A stretch of DNA of 64,000 nucleotides from Mycoplasma crocodyli MP145. GTDB taxonomy: Bacteria > Bacillota_I > Bacilli_A > Mycoplasmatales > Metamycoplasmataceae. The notes beneath the pieces were generated by a model. It had not been told where the DNA came from and did not search any database. It saw only the letters and a list, made by a program, of their open reading frames with translations. Each line of letters begins with the position of its first letter. Within the stretch, counting starts at the first letter, position 1. Location: assembly GCF_000025845.1 (NCBI RefSeq), contig NC_014014.1, forward strand, positions 758,995-822,994, given 5' to 3'. Of the stretch, positions 41,905 through 54,000 are shown piece by piece. Position numbers and translations under genes: made by a program.

Positions 41905-42692
41905 AAAGCCTCCAATAATTCATCTTCATTATAAGTTGGATCAATTCCTTTTATTTTTTCACTCAATTTGTAAATGAATGGTGAATCAATTTTTGCAATA
42001 TCAATTATTTTTTTATTTTTCAATATTTCAAGCGGAGATCCTTTTGCTATTAGTTTACCTTCGCTAAAAACTAAACAATAATCAGCTAGAATCGCTTCAT
42101 CCATGTCGTGAGTAATTGAAATTAAAGTCTTTGTTCTTGTTTTTTGAATTTCTCTTATAATACTTAAAATTCTATCTTTTCCTTTTGGATCTAACATAGA
42201 AGTTACTTCATCAAAAATCATAATTTGTGGATCAAGAGCAAGAACAGATGCAATAGCTACACGTTGTTTTTGACCACCACTAAGGAATTCAGGTTCTCTA
42301 TCAAGATAATCAATCATTCCAACTTTTGTTGCATATTCTTCTATTTTTTTTCCTATTTCAGATCTTGGAACACATTTGTTTTCAAGACCGAAAGCAATAT
42401 CATCCTCAACACTTGCACCAATAAATTGGTTATCAGGATTTTGAAAAATAATCCCTATTTTTTTTCTTATATCCTTTATCGTTTCTTTTGAATAAACAAC
42501 ATCATCAATTGATAATGTTCCTGAATTAGGTTTTACTAGTGCAACAAGCAATTTTGAAAGCGTACTTTTTCCAGAACCATTATGTCCTAAAACAGCTACA
42601 TATTGACCATGTTCAATTTCAAAAGAAACCTCACTAAGTGCGGGTTTTGAACTTTCATTGTATGAAAATGTTATATTATCTACTTTAACCAT
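41895..42692 (-). CDS. ecfA1: ECF transporter ATPase EcfA1
   Basis: The partner ATPase. The 265-aa protein has Walker A GHNGSGKST (~37-45), Q-loop IGIIFQNPDNQFIG, signature FLSGGQKQR, Walker B IMIFDEVTSMLD and H-loop SITHDMD. The Q-loop NPDNQF is the EcfA1 hallmark. With TGA as Trp it ends WK-stop at 41895, so the overlap with ecfA2 is ten bases. It is the first gene of ecfA1-ecfA2-ecfT and appears leaderless: TATAAT is seven bases upstream. It is divergent from the hydrolase at 42821. Confidence 0.94.
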
Positions 42693-42820
42693 GTTTATTA
42701 TTATATTTAAAATACTAAAATATTTAAAGAATAAATAAAATTAAATACACACATTGTTTTTTTGCACAACTAACTTAAATATTTGATTTAATACAAAAAT
42801 AATATGTTTATAATTAAATT
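42693..42820. promoter_or_regulatory. Divergent leaderless promoters for ecfA1 and the alpha/beta hydrolase
   Basis: On the minus strand TATAAT (42700-42705) lies seven bases before the ecfA1 ATG. On the plus strand TATAAT (42809-42814) lies six bases before the hydrolase ATG. Neither has a Shine-Dalgarno sequence. Confidence 0.6.
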
Positions 42821-43720
42821 ATGAATTTAAAAATAATTAAGTATAAAAATTGAAAAATACCACTTTTTGTTCAAGATAACAAGTCTGATTCCACTCTAAT
42901 TGCTATACACGGAATTAATTCTAGTTCTGATTTCATTGTTCCTATATCAGAATATAAAAACAAATTTAATATAATAGGAATTAATTTACCTGGTAGCAAG
43001 TATTTTTTAGAACTTAACAAAATAAAACATGAAGATGTAAAGATGGATCTTTGAATTGAAATTACAAACTATGTTATAAATAAAGTAAAAACAAAACACA
43101 ATTTTCTAATTGCTCACTCAATGAGCGGGGGTGTTGCTTGTAAAGTTGGAAAAATTAATAAACTTGAACACATCTTTTTTTTAGCAACTATACATCCTAA
43201 CTTAGCCGAATCAAAAGTGGTAAAACTTTTTAGTAGCATTACTGTTGAACCAAAAGGTAAAATCAAAACAACATTAAACAAAGGTATCAAAAAAGGTTTG
43301 GATTTTTTTCAAAAAAGAGAACCTTGAATTGCACCTTTTTCTGATGAAAAAAGTGTGTGAGCAAACTTAATTAAAGAAAATGTTCTCGATCAAGAAAAAC
43401 TGCTTTCTTTGAACGATGATTATGTTTCACTTGTTAAAAAATCAACATTAATTGTGGGTGCTTTTGACAAGGTGATTAATACAGAAAAATTTGTTGAATA
43501 TGCTTATCAAATTGAAGCGCCTGTTTATATAATTGGAACAGGACATAGCCCAATTTGATATAACACACGTGATTTCTATTTGTTTTTTAACAAAAGAATT
43601 ATAGGGAAAAAACGTTTTTTATTCAACGGTTTAATTTCGTCTTTAGATTCTGAATACAAATCAAACGTTAATGACCAAAGTGAAGAAGAAGGACTTTTAG
43701 TAAATAGTATTACTAAATAA
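42821..43720 (+). CDS. Alpha/beta hydrolase
   Basis: A 299-aa serine hydrolase of the alpha/beta fold. The oxyanion-side motif AIHGINSSSD (~32-41), nucleophile elbow AHSMSGG (Ser ~102), acid GAFDKV (~213) and histidine GTGHSP (~236) give the expected Ser-Asp-His order. The elbow is A-H-S-M-S instead of G-x-S-x-G. The substrate is unknown; lipase/esterase-like members are common in mycoplasmas. The C-terminal ~50 residues are charged. The mRNA is probably leaderless. Confidence 0.82.
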
Positions 43721-43731
43721 AGAAGGTAAAA

Positions 43732-44256
43732 ATGGCATCAAAAGTTACTGCTAAATGCATTGAATGTGGAGAAGAGTTTAAATATTATTTCGGAGTTATT
43801 GAAGAATTGCAACCAATATCTCTTTTTCTTGAAGCATTTAAAAAAGATCAAAAAAATTATTTCGATAAGAAGTTATTTTTTGAATATTTAGATAATAATC
43901 TTAAAGATGAAAAGGATTACTCATCTCAAAATGAAGAAGGAAAATTAAAAAGATGTGAATTAATTTTTGCTTATATTAATGAATTTTTTAGTCCTGATGA
44001 AATTGAAATGCTTAAGACTAATATACTTTTAAATTTTAAAATTGAGATATATCCATATGTAAACATTGAAGAGGAAAAGGAAAAAAGAAAGATTTTAAAT
44101 CTTCCTCTTTTATCTTTAAAACTTCTTGGAAAAGATGAATATACTAGAAAATATAGTACAATGGCTTATACTAATTTTAGTGATGATCAACAATTCTTAA
44201 CCTGTCCTAAGGACTTAAAACTTAGTTGTAAATTCGTTACTGAAGAACAAATTTAA
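43732..44256 (+). CDS. Hypothetical protein with a Cys-x-x-Cys pair
   Basis: A 174-aa soluble acidic protein. CIEC near the N terminus (~9-12) and CPKDLKLSC near the C terminus could together bind a metal, but no family is recognised. It begins 11 bases after the hydrolase with an AAGGTAAAA element, so it is probably cotranscribed. It is convergent with rnhB. Confidence 0.65.
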   Translation: MASKVTAKCIECGEEFKYYFGVIEELQPISLFLEAFKKDQKNYFDKKLFFEYLDNNLKDEKDYSSQNEEGKLKRCELIFAYINEFFSPDEIEMLKTNILLNFKIEIYPYVNIEEEKEKRKILNLPLLSLKLLGKDEYTRKYSTMAYTNFSDDQQFLTCPKDLKLSCKFVTEEQI

Positions 44257-44269
44257 AATTATCTAGTTA

Positions 44270-44884
44270 TTATTTAATAGCATTATTTTCCATAATAGCC
44301 TGTTTAACAGGCTTATATGATAATCTATGAAATGGAGATACTCCGTTTTTTCTTAATCCTTCAAGATGTAATTTAGTTCCATATCCCTTATTTTTGTCCC
44401 AAGAAAACATAGGATATTTTAAGTGCAATTTACGCATAACTTGATCTCTATAATGCTTAGCTAAAATACTTGCTGCTGCTACAGAAATTGAAATTGTATC
44501 ACCTTTAACTAAATTAATTTGTTTCTTGTCTTGTAAATTCAATTTCTCAAAATCAGTAATTACAACATCATATTTATCAGCTAATAAATTAGCTATTTTT
44601 TCCATTCCAACAATACTTGCTTTTTTTGGATTTAATTCATCAACTTCAAAATTACTCAATTCAATAATTTCATATGCAATTGCATCTTCTTGAATTTTAA
44701 AGAAAAGATTTTCTCTTTGCTTGGAAGTTAATTTTTTGGAATCATTAATCTCATCATTTTTATAATTAGCAGGAAAAATCACACCCGCTACAACTAAAGG
44801 CCCGGCTAAAGCTCCCCTACCTGCTTCATCCATACCTAAAATCTTTTCAAATCGTTTTAAATTCTTTATTTCATAATCTAACAT
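44270..44884 (-). CDS. rnhB: Ribonuclease HII
   Basis: Removes ribonucleotides from RNA-DNA hybrids. The 204-aa product has the active-site motif GMDEAGRGALAGPLVVAGV (Asp, Glu; ~18-36), NDSKKLTSKQRE (~48), the third acidic residue in VVITDFEKL (~103), and SVAAASILAKHYRD with the family Ser-Ala-Ala-Ser-Ile-Ala-like helix. KNKGYGTKLHLEGL and GVSPFHRLSYKPV complete the C terminus. AAGGGG precedes the ATG. It lies downstream of the GH84 gene, separated by a 16-bp hairpin. Confidence 0.95.
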   Translation of the reverse strand: MLDYEIKNLKRFEKILGMDEAGRGALAGPLVVAGVIFPANYKNDEINDSKKLTSKQRENLFFKIQEDAIAYEIIELSNFEVDELNPKKASIVGMEKIANLLADKYDVVITDFEKLNLQDKKQINLVKGDTISISVAAASILAKHYRDQVMRKLHLKYPMFSWDKNKGYGTKLHLEGLRKNGVSPFHRLSYKPVKQAIMENNAIK

Positions 44885-44895
44885 TTTACCCCTTA

Positions 44896-44937
44896 TTTAA
44901 AATATAATTTGCTCCTTAGAACAAATTATATTTTAAA
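44896..44937 (-). other. 16-bp perfect hairpin between the GH84 gene and rnhB
   Basis: TTTAAAATATAATTTG (44896-44911) pairs perfectly with CAAATTATATTTTAAA (44922-44937). Read on the minus strand the loop is TTCTAAGGAG, containing a Shine-Dalgarno-like AAGGAG. No U run follows, so it is not a standard terminator. It could be an attenuator, RNA-processing site or mRNA end. Confidence 0.6.
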
Positions 44938-44944
44938 TTATTTA

Positions 44945-47900
44945 TTACGCTTGTTTTTTCTTTCTAAATATCAAGAATGCAACCACCGCTAGTAATCCCA
45001 ATCCTGTTATAATAGAAATACTTATTAATCAAGCATTTCTTGTTTTATTGTTTTTAACTTCTGGTTTTTGAGGAACAGGTGTAATTCCCGGATCAGGATT
45101 TACAGGACTTATAACTCCACCACTAGTTAGCTTTTTAAATCCTGCTAATGAAACTGTTTCAGCTAGTTTAATAGAAGGATCTTCTTTTAAAGTTAATTCA
45201 TATCTAACTTTTAATGTCCCTGTTATATCATCTGGTGTTACATCTAAAATCTTTGTTGTATATTTAGAAGAATCAACATTACTTAATTTAATATCTTGTT
45301 TCTTTATTTCAGAAGGTGATTTTTTATCATAATCAGGTTTATTGACACCATTTAGAGTAATTTCAACCTTCTTAGTTTCTGTTTTTATTTCTTCTTCTTT
45401 TTTAATAACAGCAGGATCGAAATTTATTGTTTTTACATAAGATGCCTTAAGTTCTTGGTGTTCTTTATCAAAAAGGTCATATTTAACAATTACTTTTTTA
45501 TGTTCTTTATCTTTAATTAATTCTGTTATTTTAATTTCAAACATAGAAGGAATTTTTGAATTATCAACTGTTATATCACTTTGTTGAATCTTATCAATAT
45601 CTTCTTGTGTTGTTGAAAGTGCTTCAGGATATTCTTTTTTGTTAGCATCAAAATCAGCTTTAAATTGCTCTTTTGTTTTAATAGCTTTTATTTCATTCAA
45701 TAAAGTCACATATTCTGAAGAAGGTTTAACTTCACTAGTTTCAATTAAACCTTTTAATACTTTAGCCTTATTTTCAAGCAATGTTTTTTCTTTTACATAA
45801 TATAAAGCATCCATATCTAAGTCTAATAAATTATTATATGAATTAATTGCTCTATCTTTTTGTGTTAAATCAACAACTAATTTAGGTAATGCAGCTGAAA
45901 ATTCACTCGCTAATTTTGCAACATCTTTGGCTCTTAAATTAGCATCATCTTTTGTTGTTTCGATTTGCTCTTTTAATTTCTTAACATTTTTAAAACTTTC
46001 TTTTGTATAATCAGCTTCTTTTGTAAAAACACTTGAATTAGAAGTTAATAAATCTTCTAATGTTTTCTTATCTCCTAATAATTGGTCTGTTGGAATTGTA
46101 TTATAGTATTCAAGAGTTTTTGTTATTGATGTAATTGAAGCTTCACCAGCATTATTGTTAGCTATTAATTCTTCAGCAGCATTGACTAGCTCTGTCATTT
46201 TCGCTTTATCTTCAGGAACGATTTTTGGTTCATTCAATTTTGCTTTTACCGAATCTTTTAACGTTGTTAGAGTGCTTTTATCTTGTGTAGTAACACCTGT
46301 TTTCTTAAATAAGACAAGGTCGGAAATATTTAATTTTTCTCCAGTTCAATCAAATTTAACTTCTAATAGTTTCTTACCTGTTGGAACAATAAAATCATTT
46401 ACAGATTGTAGTAATTTACCTAGTTCAACGGTTGATTTTACTTTTGTTGTTTCGTCGTATAAAATGGCGCTAACTTTTGCGTTTTTATTTGCTTGTGAAA
46501 CTATTCTTATGTAGTTTGCTTCAGTTTGTTCTTTAGTTGATACTATATAATTTAATGTACCAGTTTCTTTTTCTGAAATATAGTTTGTATTTAAGTCTTG
46601 ATCAATTAATGCATCAAAAGTATGACCTCTTGAATCTAATGAATCGCTTACGAAATCTTTATTATTATCTTCAAGTGTATATTCACGTAAAAAATCTTTT
46701 TTAGATTCATCATAGTTTCAAATAATTTCGTTAATTTGACTTCATCTGTGTGCATAATTTGCAGTAATTTTAATCTTTATATATCTTACTGTTTTGTTTA
46801 TATTTGACTTGCTTATAGTATTATATGACACTTCATGATCTGGAAAACTGTTCATAATATCTTTATCACTTTGTTCATTATCAACACCGTCTCCAATAGT
46901 AATTACTTTTTCTCAATCTGTATCAGTTGTTGAATTTGTAGCACTTATATAAACTTCAGCATCACGAATATAATCAGGATTTGAATCATTAATAATTAAC
47001 TTAAGGTTCTTCATGTTTGTTTCTTTACCTAAATCAATTATTGTATATTGTCCTTTTGTTTGAGTATTATTTAACTTCATTCCGGTGTTGATATTATTAT
47101 CGAATAATTTTCATTTTTTATCATCTCCAGCTTCATTTCCCATATTTGTAGAAACAACACTAGGACCTTGGAATTGATGAGCTGTAACACTTAATTTTGA
47201 TAAGTCAAAAGAAACATCATCAGAACCTTTGTTTATTATTCTCAAATATCTTGCATCTTTATGTGTCGTTGCTAAGTCGGTTGGTAAATTGTCAAAAACT
47301 AAATTATTTTGAGAAAGTTCAATTGTTAGTTTTTCTTTGTTTGTTGCTTCGAACAATACTTCTTTAAGTTCTGAATTTCTTAATAAATCAACCGTTATAT
47401 ATTCATTAGGTTTTAGAACTAATCCAGTAACTGGTATTGCTTCAAAAACACCTGTTTTAACATTGTAATTTGCTCTAACCATATAACCAGTTTGTGTTTT
47501 ATTGGTTTCTAGAACCGTGTTAAATACTTGTTGACTATATCCTTCAACCTTAAATTCACGAATTGCAATTCAATTCTTGTGTCTTTTTGTTGAAACTATT
47601 CTTATGTACTTTGCTTTTTGTTTAGGTTTACTTCTATCAGATTCATAAATGATATGTCTAGTATTATCAAAGTGTTTTAATGTAGTTCAAGTTGTGTTAT
47701 TTTCTGAAATTTGCAAATCTGCACCTTGCATATAATCACCATCAGAATCATTTCTTCCCATTAGAATATCGATTTTTCCTATTTCAGACATGTTTGCAAG
47801 TTCAACGCCTATTGCTGCATCGATTGTTGTTCAATCTCTATCAGCGTGGCCCGATGCATATTGACCTGTTTTAAAGTGTGCATATGTAGAATTATTTTTA

Positions 47901-50827
47901 TCAAATACTTTTGATTTTTCTGAATCAGCAATTTGAATAACTTCATTTGATGGACCAGTGGTTACAGATGAAATCGTAGGTGTCGGACTAATTTCTTGTG
48001 GTTTATAAACTGATATATTTCTAAATGATACTCAAGTAACACCAGCTTCGGTTGATCTAACTCTTATATATTTAACATTAGTTAATTTTTTAGATGAAGC
48101 ATCAAATTCTACTTCCGTTTCTCCATCTGTGTAAGTTTTTAATGTTTCTCATTTTGCATTTGCTAATTCTGTGCTTGTTGAGTATTCCAGTGCAAATTTT
48201 TTAAATCTATCTCCATCTTTGTTTGTTTTTCCAAGTTTTACTTTAAATAAACCAATTGCAGATGCCGAATTAAGTTCCAAAGTGATTGCATCATTTTCCA
48301 AAAACTTATCATTTTTAGTCTTTAATCAACAACTAGAATTTTCATCATCATCATAAATATTAGTTAATTCTCCACTATATTTAGTTCAACCTTCTGGTAA
48401 GGTCATTGCTTTGATGGCTAATTTTTCTAATTTAACTGGCTCATCTTTAGGTAAAAAGTCCAAGTTAAATTCTCTTATTCCAGCTCATCTATCGTTTGAT
48501 GAATCAGCTGTGTTAACAAGTTTTATACCTAACACTCCCTCAAGTTTAATATTATATAAATCTATATCTTTGGTTGTATATTTTTTACCTGTTGTTTCAA
48601 CATCAAGTCATTCCTTACCGTCTTTTGTGTATTTAAGTTCCGATTCTTTGAAAAAATCAGTTTCATGGTTATTCGTTGCTTGATTAATGTGTATCCCATA
48701 AATTGTAGAAGGTTTTTTTAGTGTAATTGAATATTCATCACCTTTAGCTGGATGTCCTTTATAAAGAAGACCTGTGCCTAGATTATTATCATTCAAATTG
48801 TCAACATTTCCTTCAATACTTTTTGTATTACTTTTTGAAGAATAAGTTATTTTTTGGCTATTTATGAATGCTCCACCAAAAATGTAATCACTATATAATT
48901 TTGAAGTTGTTTCTTTTAAATTATTTGAAAAAGGTATTAATCTTTTTGCACCAGCTTCAGTATTTGTCATACCTGAAATAATAATATGTTTGTATGAATT
49001 TGCTTTATTATAAAACTCAATGGCTGTTTGATATTTTTCAAAACCTGATGCTTTTTTATCGTTTTTAAAGTCTTCATATGCTTCTAAAAACATATTAATA
49101 GCTTTTGCTCTATCTCTTATTGATTGTGCAAATGGTGTTAATTGTTGCAAGAATCTTACATTTTTCATATTAGTTAGAACATCGGACGAAGCATAAATAA
49201 TTTTACTCATTTCTTCTTCAATTTTCTCTTTATTTGCCTGTGTTAAAGGTTGATCTGAATTTAAGTTAGTAGTAAGAGTAGTTATATCTGAAGCTATGTT
49301 TTCTGATTCTCCTAACACTAAATTATGCCCATTAGGAGCAGGGTCTGACATATGATTAGCTAATCTAAATAATGAATCTGAAACGTTTTCATCAATATAC
49401 TTAAATGAATTTTCTCATGATTTATCTGCATTGAAATTCTTAACATTTCAAGAATAGTCAGCTATTGCAGCAAGAGCAACTTTTGATGGTTCAGCTTCTT
49501 GCATAGGATTAGATACTACTCCAGCCAAGTCTTCAACATTAATATCAGTGTGTAATAGTTCACCTTTTCCCATTAATAATCTTTTCTTATTTATATCATT
49601 AACTGGTCAATTTAATCAGAATAAAGGAGCGCGTCTTTTTGATTGTCCTGCTCTTAAATTTCTTGTTCTGAAATTATTTAATGTGTCTTGTATTATTGGA
49701 GCACAAACTGTATTCCCTGTTCAGAAAATATGAACTTCTGGTGGAAATTGAGGATCATAATCACTTAATTCATTCATATCAGTTCATGCATTATTATATC
49801 CAGCAGGACAAAATACTCAATCATAAACATCACCTTTTTTCTTACCTCATTCTACTAATGATTTCATCATATTAATAACAGTTTGTCTAGGAACTGAACC
49901 AACATCGTCAGCTAAAACTCCAAATTGTCTAACACCTATTGAATAAAGTTGTTCAAATTTAGCAATTAATTTTGCTAATCTTTCTTCATATTTATTTGCA
50001 TCTGAACCAATGTTTTGACTCGACATGAATGGGTGAGCTGTTCAAACAAATTTTGTTTTATTCATTCTTCCAACTTCTACCATTTCTTTAACTTTTTTCA
50101 GTTCTTCTTCTGGATATAATTCAAATCATTTGCTTGAATGATATGGATCATCTTTTGGTGCAAATACATAAGATGTCATCTTAATTTTTCCACCAAATTT
50201 CATTAGAGACATTCTATCTTCATTAGTTCAAGGAAGTCCATAATACCCTTCAATAAATCCTCTTATTGCTGTATCTGCATAATCTTGAATCACTAAGTTT
50301 CTAATTGAAAGTCCATTGATTTGTTCCAATATATCTTTCAAAGAAACAAGTCCATAGAAAAGTCCGTCTGAATTCTTACCGATAACAGTAATTTTTCCTT
50401 CTTTAATTATTAAAACATATGCATCTATTTTTGTTAAAACATCTTGGTTAAATAAACTCCCATATTCATTAACCACCTTAGTTTTTAAATCACTATTTTT
50501 AGAAAAGTCAACTAAATTTATACTTAGTTTTTTACTAGTATTTAAATCAGCTATACTTAAGTTTTTAACGGCTAAAACTTCATCAAGTTTTGCTTGTGTT
50601 GGTTCATCAAGTTCATCCTTTGAAAGTTCATATTTTTCTTGTATTAAAAATGAACCATCCAAATAATTTACAGTATGTGGATTTGGTGTTATATTATAAT
50701 CCACTAATGTTATAACTGGATTAGTAAGCGCTGGCAAAGTATTACCAGAGATTAACATCATAGGTGTGAAAGCACCTATTAAAGCTAAACTAGAAAACGC
50801 TAATAACTTCTTCTTTTTTGTTTTCAT
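44945..50827 (-). CDS. Surface GH84 beta-N-acetylglucosaminidase (NagH/hyaluronidase-type), giant multidomain
   Basis: A 1960-aa exported glycoside hydrolase. Signal segment ~1-30 (basic start, no lipobox). Residues ~55-185 match the N-terminal GH20/84-type domain ([13 protein letters not shown]). The catalytic barrel starts [18 protein letters not shown] (~187-205) and has [12 protein letters not shown] (~219-230). The acidic pair Asp307-Asp308 in VLADDVG is the GH84 nucleophile/acid-base pair. IFWTGNTV and ADYSWN follow as in C. perfringens NagJ/NagH. Several discoidin/CBM32-like modules fill ~500-1500. A helical segment comes next, then a PF04200-like domain ([12 protein letters not shown]), a Pro-rich spacer and a C-terminal membrane helix with FRKKKQA. 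It should release GlcNAc from host glycans such as hyaluronan or glycoproteins. GGGAG precedes the ATG. The frame is continuous with TGA = Trp. Confidence 0.9.
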
Positions 50828-50970
50828 TTATTCTCCCTCTTTTATATATTTTTATATATATGTTAATAATAAACAAATCAAAAATAATGAAAAATTATGG
50901 AAAAAAAATTACCACTTTTCAGTGAATTATTAATTCATAGGAGTAAATATCTTGCTATATTATTGTTTCA

Positions 50971-51015
50971 AAATACAAAAAACAACAACAATTTTGCTGT
51001 TTTTTGTATTTTATT
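50971..51015 (-). terminator. Terminator after the second transglutaminase-like gene
   Basis: A 14-bp stem, AAATACAAAAAACA (50971-50984) with TGTTTTTTGTATTT (50998-51011), between the two giant genes. Confidence 0.75.
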
Positions 51016-51023
51016 TTGAATTA

Positions 51024-54000
51024 TTAATTCTTTTTAGTTTTTATTTTTTTCATAATTAAAAACGTTGCTAATCCTATAACTCCAATCAGTGCTAACCCAC
51101 CAAAAAGTGATGAAAACAATATTATTTTATTTGAATTTGTTTCTTTTTGTCCTTTATAAGTATCAACGGTTGGTATATTTGTCGGTTCTGTTGGTTTGGG
51201 TTCAATCGGAACATTAGGAACATTTGGTTCGTTAGGAGTTGGATTTTGAGGCAATTCAGGGATTGGATCTATTGAAATATTCTTATTTTTTTCATAAATT
51301 CTGAATTTTTGAGCTGCTGAATGACCATCACTAGATGCCAAAACATCTAATTTTAGATATTTAGCTTCGATTGGTTCATCAAAGATTATTTCTTTAGAAT
51401 TTGAATCCGATTTTAAATCAATTGTTTTATAGTCTTTGTATTCAACACCATCTAATGAATATGAAACTTTAAGTTTTGTTATAATTCCACTCATAACATC
51501 TTTTCTCGGTTCATAAACCAATGAACTTAAAGTTAATGGCTTATTAAATGTAAATAATATATTGACATCTTTTGGGTTTTTATTTCAATTTGAGTGTCAT
51601 ATATTAGTAAAGTCATTGTCCAAAGCGTTTGTTAAAGCATTATTTTCCTTAGTCTTTTCCTCAGAATTTGTAGTAACTTCATATTTTGAATTATCAACCA
51701 AGTAGTAATCACTAACAGGACCATATAGATTTATTTCTCTTGCTGATAAAAACTTTCCACCATGAACTTGTGAAGGAATAATCTTTAAATACTTAATTTC
51801 TTTATCTAAAATAAAGTCTACAATTTTCGTTTTATTATCATTCTTTCAAACAAAAGTGGTTAATTCTGTAAATGAAGCTTCATCATCGTTTGTTGTGCTA
51901 TACAAAACTTTTCCAGCTTGAATATTTCCATTACCACCTTTAGGAAGATACTCAATTTTTGACACTTTAATTGGCTTATTAAACTCTCATTGCATAAACA
52001 TTTTAGAAGGGTCTTTTTGTTCACCAGTTTCATAATATGAATTAAAATCTTCATCAACAGCTTTTGATGCTTCTTTATTTTTTCCACCATCAGAAGCTGT
52101 GAATTTAAATAAATAAGTAGGAAGATAAGCATCTTCTTTTTCTAGTTTTGTAGGATAAAAAGTAAATGAAATAGGTCCTGCTGGTAAAACTTTATCAAAA
52201 GCTAATCTTTTAATAAAAATTTCCTTACCTTGTTCTTCGGTTATTTTAGGTGCTTGTTCTTTAAATGATGTTCAAGTTTTTTTATCTTCACTTCATAGAA
52301 GTTTATCAACGCCATCACCATATAATTTTTGAGTTAAATTGTTATAGTAATATTTATTTGAATCTAGTGGTAGTGAAGATAAATTAATTCTAAATGTTTC
52401 TGAAGTTCCTGAAAGTCCAACCACTATATCATTCGAATCGGTTAATAAAGTAATTTCTTCATCGCTTAGTAAAACTTCTTTTTCACGAGATGTTTTAAAA
52501 GTAGAACCTCCATCAATACTATATCTAAGTTCAGTATCAGAATTTTTATACATATCATTAATAACTATTTTATTTGCCTTATCACCACTAAATGAGAATG
52601 TTGCTAAATCGGTGTTTAGATCACCCAATATACCTCTTGCTTGTTCATTAATTATTCCGTGATCATATGCTTCACTTTTATCTATTCTTGAATCTCTAAC
52701 AAGATTTTTCTTAAGAAGCGAATTTAACTCAAATTTATGTTCATCACCTTTAAGACTATTTACAACTTGTTTTACAATGTTGTTGTATGGATGTGGGTAC
52801 ATTTTTAGGTTTGTTAGAACCATTTTTCCAAAAGCTACTTTATCAGCATCACTTTTTGAATTTGTAGGATCTATCATTAGTAAATCAAGAGCATAAATAG
52901 CATTATAGTTTTGAGGAAAAATTTCAATAGCTTTTCTATATATTTCTTCTTTTTTAGCTATATCATCATAAAATCTTGCCGTTTCAAAAAGATTATTAGA
53001 TTTGTAAAATTGATCTTTGTTTTTTAAAGCGTTTTCTGCCATTTGAATATAGTTAACGTTATATTCAAAATAATCACCATTGATTCTCTTCGGTCTTCAA
53101 TCAAGTATCATTCTTTCGCCCTTTTCAGCTACATTTCATGATCCGACTTGATTGTCTATTGCTCAATATTTATATAATTTTTCAGTTTTAGTTACTGGAT
53201 CAATATCCTTTTTATATTTGTAATTTAAATAAGCTCCATGTCCTGGTTGACCAACAACAACAGATGGATATCCGGTTGATGATAGCATTGCTGTTCCTTG
53301 TTTCGAAATACCACCACAAACTTGACCAACTTCCATTCTTACTCAGTTTCTAAAAACCCCATCATTTTTTATTCCGAATTTTGTTAGAAAATATTTCTTA
53401 TCCATTTCCTCAAATTTTTTAATTGCTTCTGGTGAAGTAGGTTCATTTAATTTAAATTTTTTAAAGAAATCACTATGAGCACTTCCGGTTGTATAACTAA
53501 CAAAATCATACCCACCAATTGAGAAGTTACCTGAAAACGGTTGTGGATTGCCACCACCAGACATACCTCTTCTTCTTGATCAGTAGTTTAAGAAATTAAT
53601 TTCATCATCAGTTAAATCTGAGTTAATAATTCATCTCATATGTTCAACAGTCAAATTATCAAAATGATCAACTTTTAGTTTGTCATAGTATGTTCCAGCT
53701 TTAACTCTGTTTCTTAATCTCAATAAAGCAGCTTTTTCTCATTGGGTAGTTGCAGTTCCTTTTTTCTCAAGTTCTTCAATATATTCAGTTATATCTTGTT
53801 GATCGGTTTGACTTCTAAGTTTATAGAAAATCTCAAATCTTGTTAACGGATCACTACGTTTTTGAGAGAAGTCAGATCATACGCCGGTACCATAAACAAG
53901 TGCTGTTGCAGCAGCTAATTTTAAATACACTTCACCACGTGCAACTTTACTGGTTTCATCCACAAAAGTGATATTAAAAGAATTTAGATATTTTTTGTAT

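Noticed and set aside
51150..51240. LPxTG-type sortase signal in the Pro-rich C terminus
   Set aside because: No LPxTG sequence is present, and mollicutes lack a cell wall and sortase anchoring.
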